From contig NZ_CANNFH010000004.1 in assembly GCF_947503875.1 (NCBI RefSeq), positions 62,001 to 126,000 on the forward strand: 64,000 nucleotides of DNA. Reading direction: 5' to 3'. Both the position numbers and the translations under genes were made by a program. Shown piece by piece: positions 17,537 through 26,349 of the stretch. Positions within the stretch are counted from its first letter, which is position 1. Every line of letters starts with the position of its first letter. The stretch is from an uncultured Polaribacter sp. (GTDB lineage: Bacteria > Bacteroidota > Bacteroidia > Flavobacteriales > Flavobacteriaceae). The notes below the pieces were generated by a model. The model saw only the letters and a program-made list of their open reading frames with translations, did no database searches and was not told the DNA's origin.

Positions 17537-19798
17537 TTATTGAAAATAGTAAGTACCAGACCAAGTATAATTCTTACCATTAATAGTTATTGAATGTTTT
17601 GCTTGTTCAGAAGCATTTGAATTTGCCGTTATAAACAGGTTTGTAGTATCATTTATATTAGTTATTAAAACTGCTGTGTATTCTTTAGAATCTAAAACCA
17701 ATTGCACTTCTTTTACACTACTTTTTGTGTTTATGGCAGATTCTGAAACAGGACTATAACTACCATGAGATTCTATTACAGCAACAAAAGTGGTATTTTT
17801 TGTATTGTTTCTTCTTAAAATTAGTGCAGGATCTCTACGTAAATTAAATTCGGGATCGTTTGCCCCAATTCTCGTCATTAAAAGCTGGTCTTTTGAATTT
17901 GTTACGCTTGTTAAAGAATAAAATTGATTGTGATGCATCCAAGAAAATTTAGAATTTCCAGCCACTGCTTTTCCTTTTGCTTCTAAAAATAGGTGTTGAT
18001 ATCCGTTTTTATCACCCAAAGGTTTTAATGTATTTTGCGTAGTATAATCGAAATTTGTTTCTAAAACCTGACCAAAATAATAATACGGAAAATCGTATTG
18101 ATTGGCTTTCGCTGAAGTAAGTTTCATAATATCTAACAAATATGGTTTTTCAAAATCATCATCATTAATTAACGCCATAGTTCTGTGCATATTAACTTCT
18201 GGATAGGCGTTATTTTCTATTGCACTTACTACTTTTACATTGGCATCATCCGCAGAAAAATAATGAAGATTAGAATGGAATTTACTTCCAATTTCATATT
18301 TTCCATTAAAATGTGAAGTTTCATTTACAGTAACTGTATTGTGTGCAATGGTTTGTTTTGCCCAAGTTTTGTTTTCTTTTAAATAATTACCACCACCTTT
18401 TTGTTCTATGTTTACAAAACGTGCCAAACCGTAATCTTGAATGATTTCTTTGCCATCTTCATACAAAGAATAAGACAATTTATCATAATGCCCATGACTA
18501 GAACCCTGTGAAGCGTATTTAAAAACCAACTCTATTTCTTTATTTCTTAAAATACCAACACCACCTTGCTTACCTTCTGGTCCATCAGATAAATTGATGG
18601 ATTTTTTAGGAAACGGAACCGTTTTATCATTTTTAATGCCTAGTGCAACAGCCAAACCACTATCGTCTAAAACCACTTTATCTTGTTCTTTTGCAATGCT
18701 TAATAATCCTGGTGCTTCACCACCAAATTTGTAAGAAATATTTACTGCAGAAACTAAAGCGCTGGTGTGGTAAGACATTCCTTTTTGACCATCATTCAAC
18801 GGAAAAAAGGCACCATCTGCATCTGATAAATTTAACAATGCATCAATAGATTTTAAAAGCACTCCATTTTTATATTCGAAAATTTTAAGTTCTGGTTGTA
18901 CATTTTGTAAACCAGCTGCAAAAATTAAAAAAGGATAACCTGCATAACGTTGGTAATAAGGGCCTTCATTATAGTAGCCATCTGGCGAAAAAGGTTCTTC
19001 TATATTTGCCAAAAAACCTGCTTTTCCATCTTTATTTAAAAATCCACCATCATCGTCTTTTTTAGTTTTATCTAAACGAACGCCTTTAATACCATACAAA
19101 GCTCTGTCTATTAATTCTTGATCGTCCATTACCAAACCAATCATACCAACAGCAGCATTGCCCCAAGTACTATGGTTATGCACACGTTGATAAAATTGTG
19201 GACTATCTACAGAAATATGATCTGCAAAAGGTCTAAATAAATTGTTTTCTAATTTGTTTCTTTCTTCTGCTGATAAGTAATTGTAAATGCAATCGTAAGC
19301 TTGACTTACATAAACCAACCAATTAGAATCGTTTAAACATTGCCAAAATAATTTACCTCTTGCATAAGAACGTGTTTTTGGGTGTAATGGCAAAGTTTTG
19401 TACAAAACCTCATATTCCATTAACATGTCTTTTACATATTTGGCATAGGTATCATCATTTAAAATTTGATACAACACACCTGCTTTTTGCATTGTAAACC
19501 AATTTTGTTTGTGACGTGCATGTGTATAACCTCCAGAATAATCTTTAGGAATTGGGACTTCTATACCGTTTTCAATTTCTGCATCAACTGCTGCTTTTAC
19601 TTTTGCTAGTGTTTTATCAAAAATAGGAATTGTTCCCAATTGTGCCCTTATTTCTTTTACACCTTTTGCAGTAAGTATTAGTTTAGGGTGACTATTATTA
19701 TTGGAATTATCTACGGTTTCTTCTTTTTTCTGATTACAAGCAATTATGAAGAACAAAATGCTAAATAAGAAAGAAAAAAAGTTAGTTTTGCTAGACAT
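17537..19798 (-). CDS. PL17-like oligoalginate lyase, lipoprotein
   Basis: This exo-acting alginate lyase has 753 residues. A lipoprotein signal ends FIIAC (Cys21). An alpha-toroid alginate-lyase domain carries VHNHSTWGN (Asn208, His209) and SPDGYYNEGPYYQRY (catalytic-type Tyr near 276), followed by a heparinase II/III-like beta domain with SQGSSHGHYDKLS. These are the conserved active-site segments of PL17 (Alg17c group), which release unsaturated monouronates from alginate oligomers. It is the first gene before kdgF. Its promoter carries a tandem UxuR-like operator. It probably acts in the periplasm or on a membrane surface. Confidence 0.93.
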   Translation of the reverse strand: MSSKTNFFSFLFSILFFIIACNQKKEETVDNSNNNSHPKLILTAKGVKEIRAQLGTIPIFDKTLAKVKAAVDAEIENGIEVPIPKDYSGGYTHARHKQNWFTMQKAGVLYQILNDDTYAKYVKDMLMEYEVLYKTLPLHPKTRSYARGKLFWQCLNDSNWLVYVSQAYDCIYNYLSAEERNKLENNLFRPFADHISVDSPQFYQRVHNHSTWGNAAVGMIGLVMDDQELIDRALYGIKGVRLDKTKKDDDGGFLNKDGKAGFLANIEEPFSPDGYYNEGPYYQRYAGYPFLIFAAGLQNVQPELKIFEYKNGVLLKSIDALLNLSDADGAFFPLNDGQKGMSYHTSALVSAVNISYKFGGEAPGLLSIAKEQDKVVLDDSGLAVALGIKNDKTVPFPKKSINLSDGPEGKQGGVGILRNKEIELVFKYASQGSSHGHYDKLSYSLYEDGKEIIQDYGLARFVNIEQKGGGNYLKENKTWAKQTIAHNTVTVNETSHFNGKYEIGSKFHSNLHYFSADDANVKVVSAIENNAYPEVNMHRTMALINDDDFEKPYLLDIMKLTSAKANQYDFPYYYFGQVLETNFDYTTQNTLKPLGDKNGYQHLFLEAKGKAVAGNSKFSWMHHNQFYSLTSVTNSKDQLLMTRIGANDPEFNLRRDPALILRRNNTKNTTFVAVIESHGSYSPVSESAINTKSSVKEVQLVLDSKEYTAVLITNINDTTNLFITANSNASEQAKHSITINGKNYTWSGTYYFQ

Positions 19799-19825
19799 TT
19801 TGTAAAGTTTAATCCGTTTTTATAA

Positions 19826-19877
19826 TTGGTTTACCAATTTGGTTTACCAAATATATACTTAATTAATATTTTATCAA
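19826..19877 (-). promoter_or_regulatory. Promoter with tandem UxuR-like operator (PL17)
   Basis: On the minus strand TTG (19875-19877), a 19-bp spacer and TATATTTG (19848-19855) form a consensus Bacteroidota promoter. The -7 element merges with TTTGGTAAACCAAATTGG then TAAACCAA (19826-19852), two units 13 bp apart. Confidence 0.8.
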
Positions 19878-19929
19878 AATTTTAGTGGAATTAAAATAAA
19901 TAACAATTGTAAAAGGTATAAAAAACGCA

Positions 19930-20111
19930 GTTTTTACCAATTATACCAATTAAACAGTAAAATAACCCATATAACTAGTTTCTTTTTACCTTTATCTGCG
20001 TTAAAATTTTAAACCATAACTTAGGCTATGATTAAAAATTTTGCCTTGATAAAGAAAAAAATAATTCAATTTATTTATGTATCATTTTAAAATTTAATTG
20101 GTATTAAAAAC
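19930..20111. mobile_element. MITE-like palindromic element
   Basis: Ends are related inverted repeats: GTTTTTACCAATTATACC followed by AATTAAA on the left, TTTAATTGGTATTAAAAAC on the right. Inside, CTTTATC...GATAAAG, AAAATTTT and CATA/TATG make a long imperfect hairpin (about 19989-20060). It has no coding potential and lies just after the second kinase stop (20115). It looks like a non-autonomous element; family membership was not searched. Confidence 0.6.
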
Positions 20112-20114
20112 ACA

Positions 20115-21116
20115 CTATCTTACAATTGCACCAGTTATGTTACCGTCCATTAAACCAATTACGTTTTCTAAAGATACCGTATTTACATCTCCAGGAACCG
20201 TATGTTTTAAAGCACAAGCAGATGCTGCAAAATCTATTGCTTTTTCATCATTAAAATGCAACAAGCCGTAAATTAAACCCGCTGCAAAAGCATCTCCAGT
20301 TCCTACTCTGTCTATAATATGTGTAATATTCAGCATATTTGTTTTAATATACGTTTCACCATTCCATATTTTACCTTGAATTTGATGATGTGAAGCACTT
20401 AAAATTCTTCTTGTTTTTTTAGCTACTTTTTTAAGATTGGGATTTGCAGCAATTAATTGTTTAGATAGCGACTTAAAAGTATCCTCATCACTTCCAATGC
20501 CAAACATTTCTCGAATTCCTCTACTACTTGTAATTACAACGTCTGTATGTTTTGTTAAACCAGGAATTACGTCTTGCATTGGCGTACCATACTTCCACAT
20601 ATTATTTCTAGAATTAATGTCTCCAGAAACTGTAATTCCTAATTTATTAGCTGTTTTTATAGCCTCTAAGCAACATTGAGCAGCGCCTTCTGAAATAGCA
20701 GGCGTAATTCCTGTCCAATGAAACCAATCTGCACCTTTTAAGACTTCTTCCCAATTAATCATATTAGGCGTAATCTTAGAAAAAGCAGAACCTTCTCTTT
20801 CGTAAATAACCTCACTAGCTCTATGTACAGCTCCTTTTTCAAGAAAATATTTGCCCATCATTTGGTCTCCATAAATAACATTTTTTGTACTTAACCAATG
20901 CTTGCGTAAAAATTGTGTTGCTGCTTTACCAAGCGCATTATCTGGAAAACGAGTTACATGCTCTGCTTTCATGCCTAAATACGCACAAGATATTGCCGCA
21001 TTTGCTTCTCCACCACCATACACCAATTCAAAAGAAGAAGCTTGAGAAAATTTTTCATATCCTGGAGGAGATAAACGCATCATTACTTCACCAAAAGTTA
21101 CTAGTTTTTTAGCCAT
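20115..21116 (-). CDS. KDG-kinase-like PfkB protein, divergent second copy
   Basis: A paralogue of kdgK of 333 residues, it keeps GEVMMRLSPPGYEKFSQAS, YGGGEANAA and the anion-hole/catalytic DRVGTGDAFAAG. It differs at normally conserved places. The PfkB NXXE segment (LGNEEDAE in the first copy) is ITSSRGIREMF here, and DLNYRAKLW has become DINSRNNMW. It starts 1 bp after the PL6 lyase stop, so it belongs to the PL6 operon under the uronate operator. It may phosphorylate KDG with altered Mg handling, use another keto-deoxy sugar, or be weakly active; sequence cannot decide. Confidence 0.85.
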   Translation of the reverse strand: MAKKLVTFGEVMMRLSPPGYEKFSQASSFELVYGGGEANAAISCAYLGMKAEHVTRFPDNALGKAATQFLRKHWLSTKNVIYGDQMMGKYFLEKGAVHRASEVIYEREGSAFSKITPNMINWEEVLKGADWFHWTGITPAISEGAAQCCLEAIKTANKLGITVSGDINSRNNMWKYGTPMQDVIPGLTKHTDVVITSSRGIREMFGIGSDEDTFKSLSKQLIAANPNLKKVAKKTRRILSASHHQIQGKIWNGETYIKTNMLNITHIIDRVGTGDAFAAGLIYGLLHFNDEKAIDFAASACALKHTVPGDVNTVSLENVIGLMDGNITGAIVR

Positions 21117-21117
21117 A

Positions 21118-23421
21118 TTAGTACATTAGTTTTTGTTTCAGGTTTTCTTCTGTTTTTATACTTCCAGAATTAGAAACAGTGTTGTTTAATTCAGTATTGT
21201 TCTTTGCTCCCCACAAGATAGAAATAAACTGCACATTATTATCTTTAAAAGTGTTGTTATTTATGTTCACATTTACAATTCCTCTATGATTTAATAAAAT
21301 ACCATTTTTTTCATTTGCTCCGCAGTTTGTAAAAGTTGAATTTGTTACCAATAAGTTTCCACCAATGGTAGATTCATCATAACCACCTCTGTAATAATCA
21401 ATCACATTTTGTTTTACGGTATTAAAAGTACAGCCATCAATAGTTAAATATTCTGTATTATAATCTCCTCTGTCATTGGTTTCTTCAGATAATTCTAAAC
21501 CATTTTCGCAATTTAAAATTGCTGTATTTTTAAATGTAATTTCCTCTGAAAAAGCTTGTTTATACACTTTTAACGCATACTTAAAATTACTAATTTCTGA
21601 ATTATGAATATTTAAACCAAAATGGTTAGACATGTGCCTTTTTAAAGTTGCAAAAGCATAGTTTTTGTTATTTCCTTTTAGGTTGATGTTTTTCAACGTT
21701 AATTTACCATAAGGTTTCAATTGAAAAACAGGCGAGTTTTCTTCACCATAAAAAACAATACTTACTTTTTCTTTAGATTGTATTCTAATTGTTTTATCAA
21801 TCTCTAAAGATTTAGAAATTTCATAAACACCATTACTTAACTCTAAAATATCGCCACTTTTTGCTGCTTTTAATTTTGATGTGAATTCGTTAACATTATT
21901 TACCTCATGCCTTGTAATCTCCATTTCTTCAACTTCATTAGAAAACCAAGAAGCACCATATTTTGTTTTATCTAACAATTCTAAATTAATGTTTTCCTTT
22001 TGAAGAATTGCACCTATTTGATTCGATTTTGCTCTAGAATTCCCTAACAAATCATTTTTTATTGCCTCAAAATCGAAACCTTTATACTCTTCAACATCAG
22101 CAAAACCATTTACAGGAACAGCAATATTAGCACCTATTTCTATTAAGCTTAACTCTTTAGCAATTAAGCCGTGTGCATTTGTAATTTTTACGCCATTATT
22201 ATCTATCACATTACTTTTAAAAGTAACACCATCTGCTTTATCATGTTCAATTATAGGCGTTTTATCTCCTTTAGAATTGTAAATTACATTGTTTACCACT
22301 TCTGTTCTTAAAGCTCTTGCAGATCTTATTTCAGATTTTGGCAAAACGTCTTTTTGTGCTAGATTTTGCCCAACTCCAAATTGAAAAGGTGCATCTGAAT
22401 CTACAAACGTATTGTACGCCACCACAACATCTGTTACTTGGTTGTATCTATTTAAAGGCGATTTTGGTATACCATTCATCACTGCAATTGGACTTCTAAA
22501 ATTTTTTCCTTTTATTTTATAAAAAAGATTGTTTGTAACCCAATGCCCAGTATTTATAATTCTAATTCCACCAAATTGTTCGTTAACGCCATCGCCAATA
22601 AAATAATTGCCATCTACAGTTACATAATTACCATGCCTTGTTACCACAGAACCTTCACTTTTATAAAACACATTATTCTTTATAATGTTGAAATTGGTTT
22701 TACTAGAAATTATTTCTACTTCGCCATTGCATTCTTCAAATAAATTATTGGCAATTAAAGTGTTACTTGGACTCATAGACGTAAAACTACTACCTAACTG
22801 AATGGTTTCTCCTCTTGCGCCACCTTTTCTAGGTCTTGGTCCAAAATGATTATTAATGATTTTGTGGTAATTTCTAATACTTTGATTTCCTTTTAAATCT
22901 ACTCTTAAAGTTGGACCTCCATTGGTTTTACCAGCCAAATAATTATTACTAAACTGGTTATGTTTGCCATAGAATTGTACCCAAAGATTGTCTTGATCTC
23001 TTTCTAAATTATTAAAATCTAGAATAACACAATTGCTTACTTTACTATGGTTTGCAACGTTTTTAGCACTAGTTCTAAAAGCAATTACATTTTTTTTAGG
23101 CGAATATCCGTTTCTAAAAAACAAACCAGAAACTTCTAAATAATTTCCGCTAAGTTCTAAGCTAGAAACACCTTCTATAAAAACTTTACCAGCATTTTTT
23201 GCCTTTAAAATTATGGGTTTGTCTTTGGTTCCGTCTCCAATTAACTGCATTTCTACATCTTTATAAATACCATCTTGTAGTAAAATTACATCACCAGGTT
23301 TTAAATCTTTTAATGCTTTTTTTAATGCTAATGAATTGGCTACAGAAATACGATTTATAGTATTTTCTTTACAAGAAATTAATAAAAATAGAATGGCTAC
23401 AAATGCAATTTTTTTAATCAT
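21118..23421 (-). CDS. PL6 alginate lyase, lipoprotein
   Basis: This 767-residue lyase has two parallel beta-helix parts. The lipobox is LLISC (Cys17). The N-terminal domain carries the PL6 catalytic Lys241 (VEIISSK) and Arg262 (SVVTRHGN), 21 residues apart as in AlyGC, with Glu234 and Glu236 at the calcium-ligand positions. Other family segments are NNHFGPRPRKGGARGETIQL and PIAVMNGIPKSPLNRY. The C-terminal beta-helix (about 500-760) is the second PL6_1 half. It likely cleaves alginate (poly-MG or G) in the periplasm. It is the first gene of a unit with the kinase paralogue. Confidence 0.93.
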   Translation of the reverse strand: MIKKIAFVAILFLLISCKENTINRISVANSLALKKALKDLKPGDVILLQDGIYKDVEMQLIGDGTKDKPIILKAKNAGKVFIEGVSSLELSGNYLEVSGLFFRNGYSPKKNVIAFRTSAKNVANHSKVSNCVILDFNNLERDQDNLWVQFYGKHNQFSNNYLAGKTNGGPTLRVDLKGNQSIRNYHKIINNHFGPRPRKGGARGETIQLGSSFTSMSPSNTLIANNLFEECNGEVEIISSKTNFNIIKNNVFYKSEGSVVTRHGNYVTVDGNYFIGDGVNEQFGGIRIINTGHWVTNNLFYKIKGKNFRSPIAVMNGIPKSPLNRYNQVTDVVVAYNTFVDSDAPFQFGVGQNLAQKDVLPKSEIRSARALRTEVVNNVIYNSKGDKTPIIEHDKADGVTFKSNVIDNNGVKITNAHGLIAKELSLIEIGANIAVPVNGFADVEEYKGFDFEAIKNDLLGNSRAKSNQIGAILQKENINLELLDKTKYGASWFSNEVEEMEITRHEVNNVNEFTSKLKAAKSGDILELSNGVYEISKSLEIDKTIRIQSKEKVSIVFYGEENSPVFQLKPYGKLTLKNINLKGNNKNYAFATLKRHMSNHFGLNIHNSEISNFKYALKVYKQAFSEEITFKNTAILNCENGLELSEETNDRGDYNTEYLTIDGCTFNTVKQNVIDYYRGGYDESTIGGNLLVTNSTFTNCGANEKNGILLNHRGIVNVNINNNTFKDNNVQFISILWGAKNNTELNNTVSNSGSIKTEENLKQKLMY

Positions 23422-23460
23422 ATCTTAGATTTATGAAGGATAAATAGGTTAAAACTTAAA

Positions 23461-23490
23461 TTGGTTTACCAATTTGGTTTACCAAATATA
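23461..23490 (-). promoter_or_regulatory. Promoter with tandem UxuR-like operator (PL6)
   Basis: On the minus strand TATATTTG (23483-23490) merges into TTTGGTAAACCAAATTGG then TAAACCAA (23461-23487). The site lies in the divergent region between the PL6 gene and uxaC and could influence both. Confidence 0.78.
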
Positions 23491-23628
23491 GGATGTTCTA
23501 TTGGTTTTGCGAAATTTTACCGTTAAAAACTAACTTTTCCGCATAAAAAATTACAATTACATCTTACTATTGATAGCGCATTTTAAGGTAATAATTTTTA
23601 TCTTTACCACACAGAAATAGGATATAAA

Positions 23629-25032
23629 ATGAACACTTTTTTAACGGAAGATTTTTTATTGCAAACCGATTTTGCAAAAGCATTATACCACAATTACGCA
23701 AAAAAATTACCAATTATAGATTATCACAATCATTTGCCACCAAATGAAATTGCGGCAGACAAACAATTTGAAAATATTACACAAGTTTGGTTGTATGGAG
23801 ATCATTACAAATGGCGTGCAATGCGTGCTTTTGGTATAAATGAAAAATATATTACAGGAAACGCTACAGATAAAGAAAAGTTTTTAAAGTGGGCAGAAGT
23901 AGTGCCTTTTACCATTAGAAATCCTCTATTTCACTGGACGCATTTAGAATTGAAAGGTTATTTTGGAATTGATGAAATACTAACTCCAGAAAATGCCGAA
24001 GAAATTTATGAAAAGACTTCTAAAATGTTGCAAGAAAAAAGTTATGCTGCAAACGGTTTATTAAAACTGATGAATGTAGAATCGCTTTGTACTACAGATG
24101 ATCCTGTTGATTCTTTAGCACATCATATTGCCATACAAAATGATGCCACTAAAGTTAAAACTTTTCCAACTTTTAGACCAGACAAATCTTTTGCAGTAGA
24201 AGATGTGGCTAGTTATAATGCATACTTGAATCAACTAGAAAATGTAAGTTCAATTACTATAAATTCTTATGCAGATTTATTAGCAGCTTTAGAAAATAGA
24301 GTCGAGTTTTTTAATGCAAACGGTTGTAGATTATCAGATCATGGTTTGGGGCAATTGTATCATTTCAACACAGAAAAATACAATATTGCTTCACTTTTCG
24401 ATAAAATAAAAAACAATACTAATTTATCTGAAGATGAAGTTGCCTTTTTTAAAGCAAAAACGATGATTGCTTTAGGTAAAATGTACCATAAAAGAGGGTG
24501 GACAATGCAATTGCATTTGGGTGCAATTAGAAACAACAACAAAAGATTATTGGCAGATTTAGGGCCAGATACTGGTTTTGATTCTATTGGAGATTATTCG
24601 CAAGCGGAAGCATTAAGTGGCTTTTTAAATACCTTAGATAGCACTAACCAACTTACAAAAACAATAGTTTACAATTTAAATCCTTCAGACAATGAGGTTT
24701 TTGCAACTATGGTTGGTAATTTTAATGATGGTACTATAAAAGGAAAAGTACAATTTGGTGCAGCTTGGTGGTTTTTAGATCAAAAAGATGGTATGGAAAA
24801 ACAAATAGATACACTTTCTAATCAAGGTTTACTAAGTGGTTTTGTTGGCATGTTAACAGATTCTAGAAGTTTTTTATCTTTTCCAAGACACGAATATTTT
24901 AGACGTATTCTTTGTAATGTTATTGGTACAGATGTTGCCAATGGCGAATTACCAAACGATTTAGATTTTCTAGGAAAAATTGTAAGTGATATTTGTTACT
25001 ATAATGCTAAAAACTACTTTAATTTTAAATAA
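23629..25032 (+). CDS. uxaC: Glucuronate/galacturonate isomerase
   Basis: UxaC converts D-glucuronate to D-fructuronate (or galacturonate to tagaturonate). The 467-residue amidohydrolase-fold protein has the opening IIDYHNHLPPNEIA with metal-binding His pair, and HLGAIRNNN, RGWTMQLH and AAWWFLDQKDGM as family signatures. It is divergent from PL6. Its downstream partners UxuB and UxuA are 8 kb away on the other strand. It is followed by a Gfo/Idh oxidoreductase 36 bp later, probably the same transcript. Confidence 0.96.
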   Translation: MNTFLTEDFLLQTDFAKALYHNYAKKLPIIDYHNHLPPNEIAADKQFENITQVWLYGDHYKWRAMRAFGINEKYITGNATDKEKFLKWAEVVPFTIRNPLFHWTHLELKGYFGIDEILTPENAEEIYEKTSKMLQEKSYAANGLLKLMNVESLCTTDDPVDSLAHHIAIQNDATKVKTFPTFRPDKSFAVEDVASYNAYLNQLENVSSITINSYADLLAALENRVEFFNANGCRLSDHGLGQLYHFNTEKYNIASLFDKIKNNTNLSEDEVAFFKAKTMIALGKMYHKRGWTMQLHLGAIRNNNKRLLADLGPDTGFDSIGDYSQAEALSGFLNTLDSTNQLTKTIVYNLNPSDNEVFATMVGNFNDGTIKGKVQFGAAWWFLDQKDGMEKQIDTLSNQGLLSGFVGMLTDSRSFLSFPRHEYFRRILCNVIGTDVANGELPNDLDFLGKIVSDICYYNAKNYFNFK

Positions 25033-25068
25033 ATATTTTTCCCCTTTGGGGAAGTATAAAACAAAAGA

Positions 25069-26034
25069 ATGAATACAATTAATTGGGGAATTATAGGTGC
25101 AGGAGACGTTGCAGAAGTAAAAAGTGGACCCGCTTTTAACAAAGTGGCCAACTCTAAACTAGTTGCAGTAATGCGCAGAAATACTGCAAAAGCAAAAGAT
25201 TTTGCAGAAAGACATAACGTACCTTTTTGGTACGATTCTGTAGACGATTTACTAAACAACCCAGAAATTAATGCGGTTTATATTGCTACACCACCCAACA
25301 CACATTTAGCCATTGCTAAACAATGTTTAGCGGCTAATAAACTAATTTATTTAGAGAAACCAATTACCTTAAATTACCAAGAGGCTATTGAACTGCAAAA
25401 AATTGTAGAAGATACCCATAAAATTGTAGTAGCACATTACAGAAGAAAATTACCCGCTTTTGCAAAGGTTAAAGAATTGCTAGAAGCCAATGCAATTGGT
25501 AAAGTACAATGTGCTCAAATACACATTTTTCAAGCAAAAGAAAATAAAATAATTGCACAAACAGAAGACCAATGGCGCTTAAACCCTGCTGTTTCTGGTG
25601 GTGGTTATTTTAATGATATTGCACCTCATCAAATAGATTTATTGCTAAATTATTTTGGCGAAATTGAATCGTTTCATGGTTTTGCAACTGCAAATGAAGT
25701 AAACCATGTACACGATTTAGTTAACGGTATTGTTAGCTTTAAAAGTGGTGTACAGTTTCAAGGAATTTGGAATTTTAATGCCAATGAAAACGAAACCAAA
25801 GACGAATGTAAAATTTATGGAGAAAACGGTACAATTACCTTTTCTTTTTATGGTGAAGAAGTATTTTTAAATCATAATGGTAAGCAAGAAGTTTTCACTT
25901 TTAAAAATCCAGAAAACATTCAATACCCTATGATAGAAAGCGCTGTAAACTACTTTTTAGGCAAAGGTGAAAATCCGTGTGTTTTAGAAAATGGCATAAA
26001 AGTTATGGAAATAATGGACGCTTTTATTAAATAA
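25069..26034 (+). CDS. Gfo/Idh/MocA-family oxidoreductase
   Basis: This NAD(P)-dependent sugar dehydrogenase-like protein has 321 residues. It shows an N-terminal Rossmann motif GIIGAGDVAEV (about 6-16), the family EKPITLNYQEA (Lys in EKP), and a C-terminal substrate domain with DIAPHQIDLLLNYFG. It lies downstream of uxaC, so a role in uronate or sugar-acid oxidation is possible, but the substrate cannot be told. The stop codon TAA is also the first three bases of a repeat element's terminal inverted repeat, so the end of the coding frame was probably set by that insertion. Confidence 0.88.
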   Translation: MNTINWGIIGAGDVAEVKSGPAFNKVANSKLVAVMRRNTAKAKDFAERHNVPFWYDSVDDLLNNPEINAVYIATPPNTHLAIAKQCLAANKLIYLEKPITLNYQEAIELQKIVEDTHKIVVAHYRRKLPAFAKVKELLEANAIGKVQCAQIHIFQAKENKIIAQTEDQWRLNPAVSGGGYFNDIAPHQIDLLLNYFGEIESFHGFATANEVNHVHDLVNGIVSFKSGVQFQGIWNFNANENETKDECKIYGENGTITFSFYGEEVFLNHNGKQEVFTFKNPENIQYPMIESAVNYFLGKGENPCVLENGIKVMEIMDAFIK

Positions 26035-26235
26035 CGTGAATTCGATTTAAAAAACACCTTTTGTTAGTTCATTACAATTTATAATATTTAAACTAAAGTC
26101 ATTTGCACCTTGTGGAGAAATCTCAAATTAAATACAAGATTTCTCAACTACACTTCGTTACGTTCGAAATGACAAATAACACATTTTCAGCTATATAAAA
26201 AATATAAGTTATATAGTTATATGAAATTCACGTTA
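26032..26235. mobile_element. MITE-like element with 11-bp terminal inverted repeats
   Basis: Perfect terminal repeats TAACGTGAATT (26032-26042) and AATTCACGTTA (26225-26235) bound 204 bp of noncoding DNA. Inside lies AGATTTCTCAACTACACTTC followed by GTTACGTTCGAAATGACA, which resembles a dispersed Bacteroidota repeat. Most of the 315-bp gap between the Gfo/Idh gene and the TRAP genes is this element. Confidence 0.65.
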
Positions 26236-26285
26236 AGTAAGCCAAACTAGCTATAAACACATTTTTTCATAGCATAAAATGCATC

Positions 26286-26323
26286 AAAAAAGCTGTTTCT
26301 AAACAATTAGAAACAGCTTTTTT
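26286..26323. terminator. Bidirectional intrinsic terminator
   Basis: AAAAAAGCTGTTTCTAA pairs with TTAGAAACAGCTTTTTT, a 17-bp stem with A/T runs on both sides, between convergent transcription units (Gfo/Idh and dctM). Confidence 0.88.
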
Positions 26324-26349
26324 AATGTTTAAATTAAAATAAGTTCCAC

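Noticed and set aside
19930..19954. TTACCAATTATACCAATT as a further UxuR-like operator
   Set aside because: The TTGGT half-sites are in direct, not inverted, orientation and form the terminal repeat of a MITE-like element.
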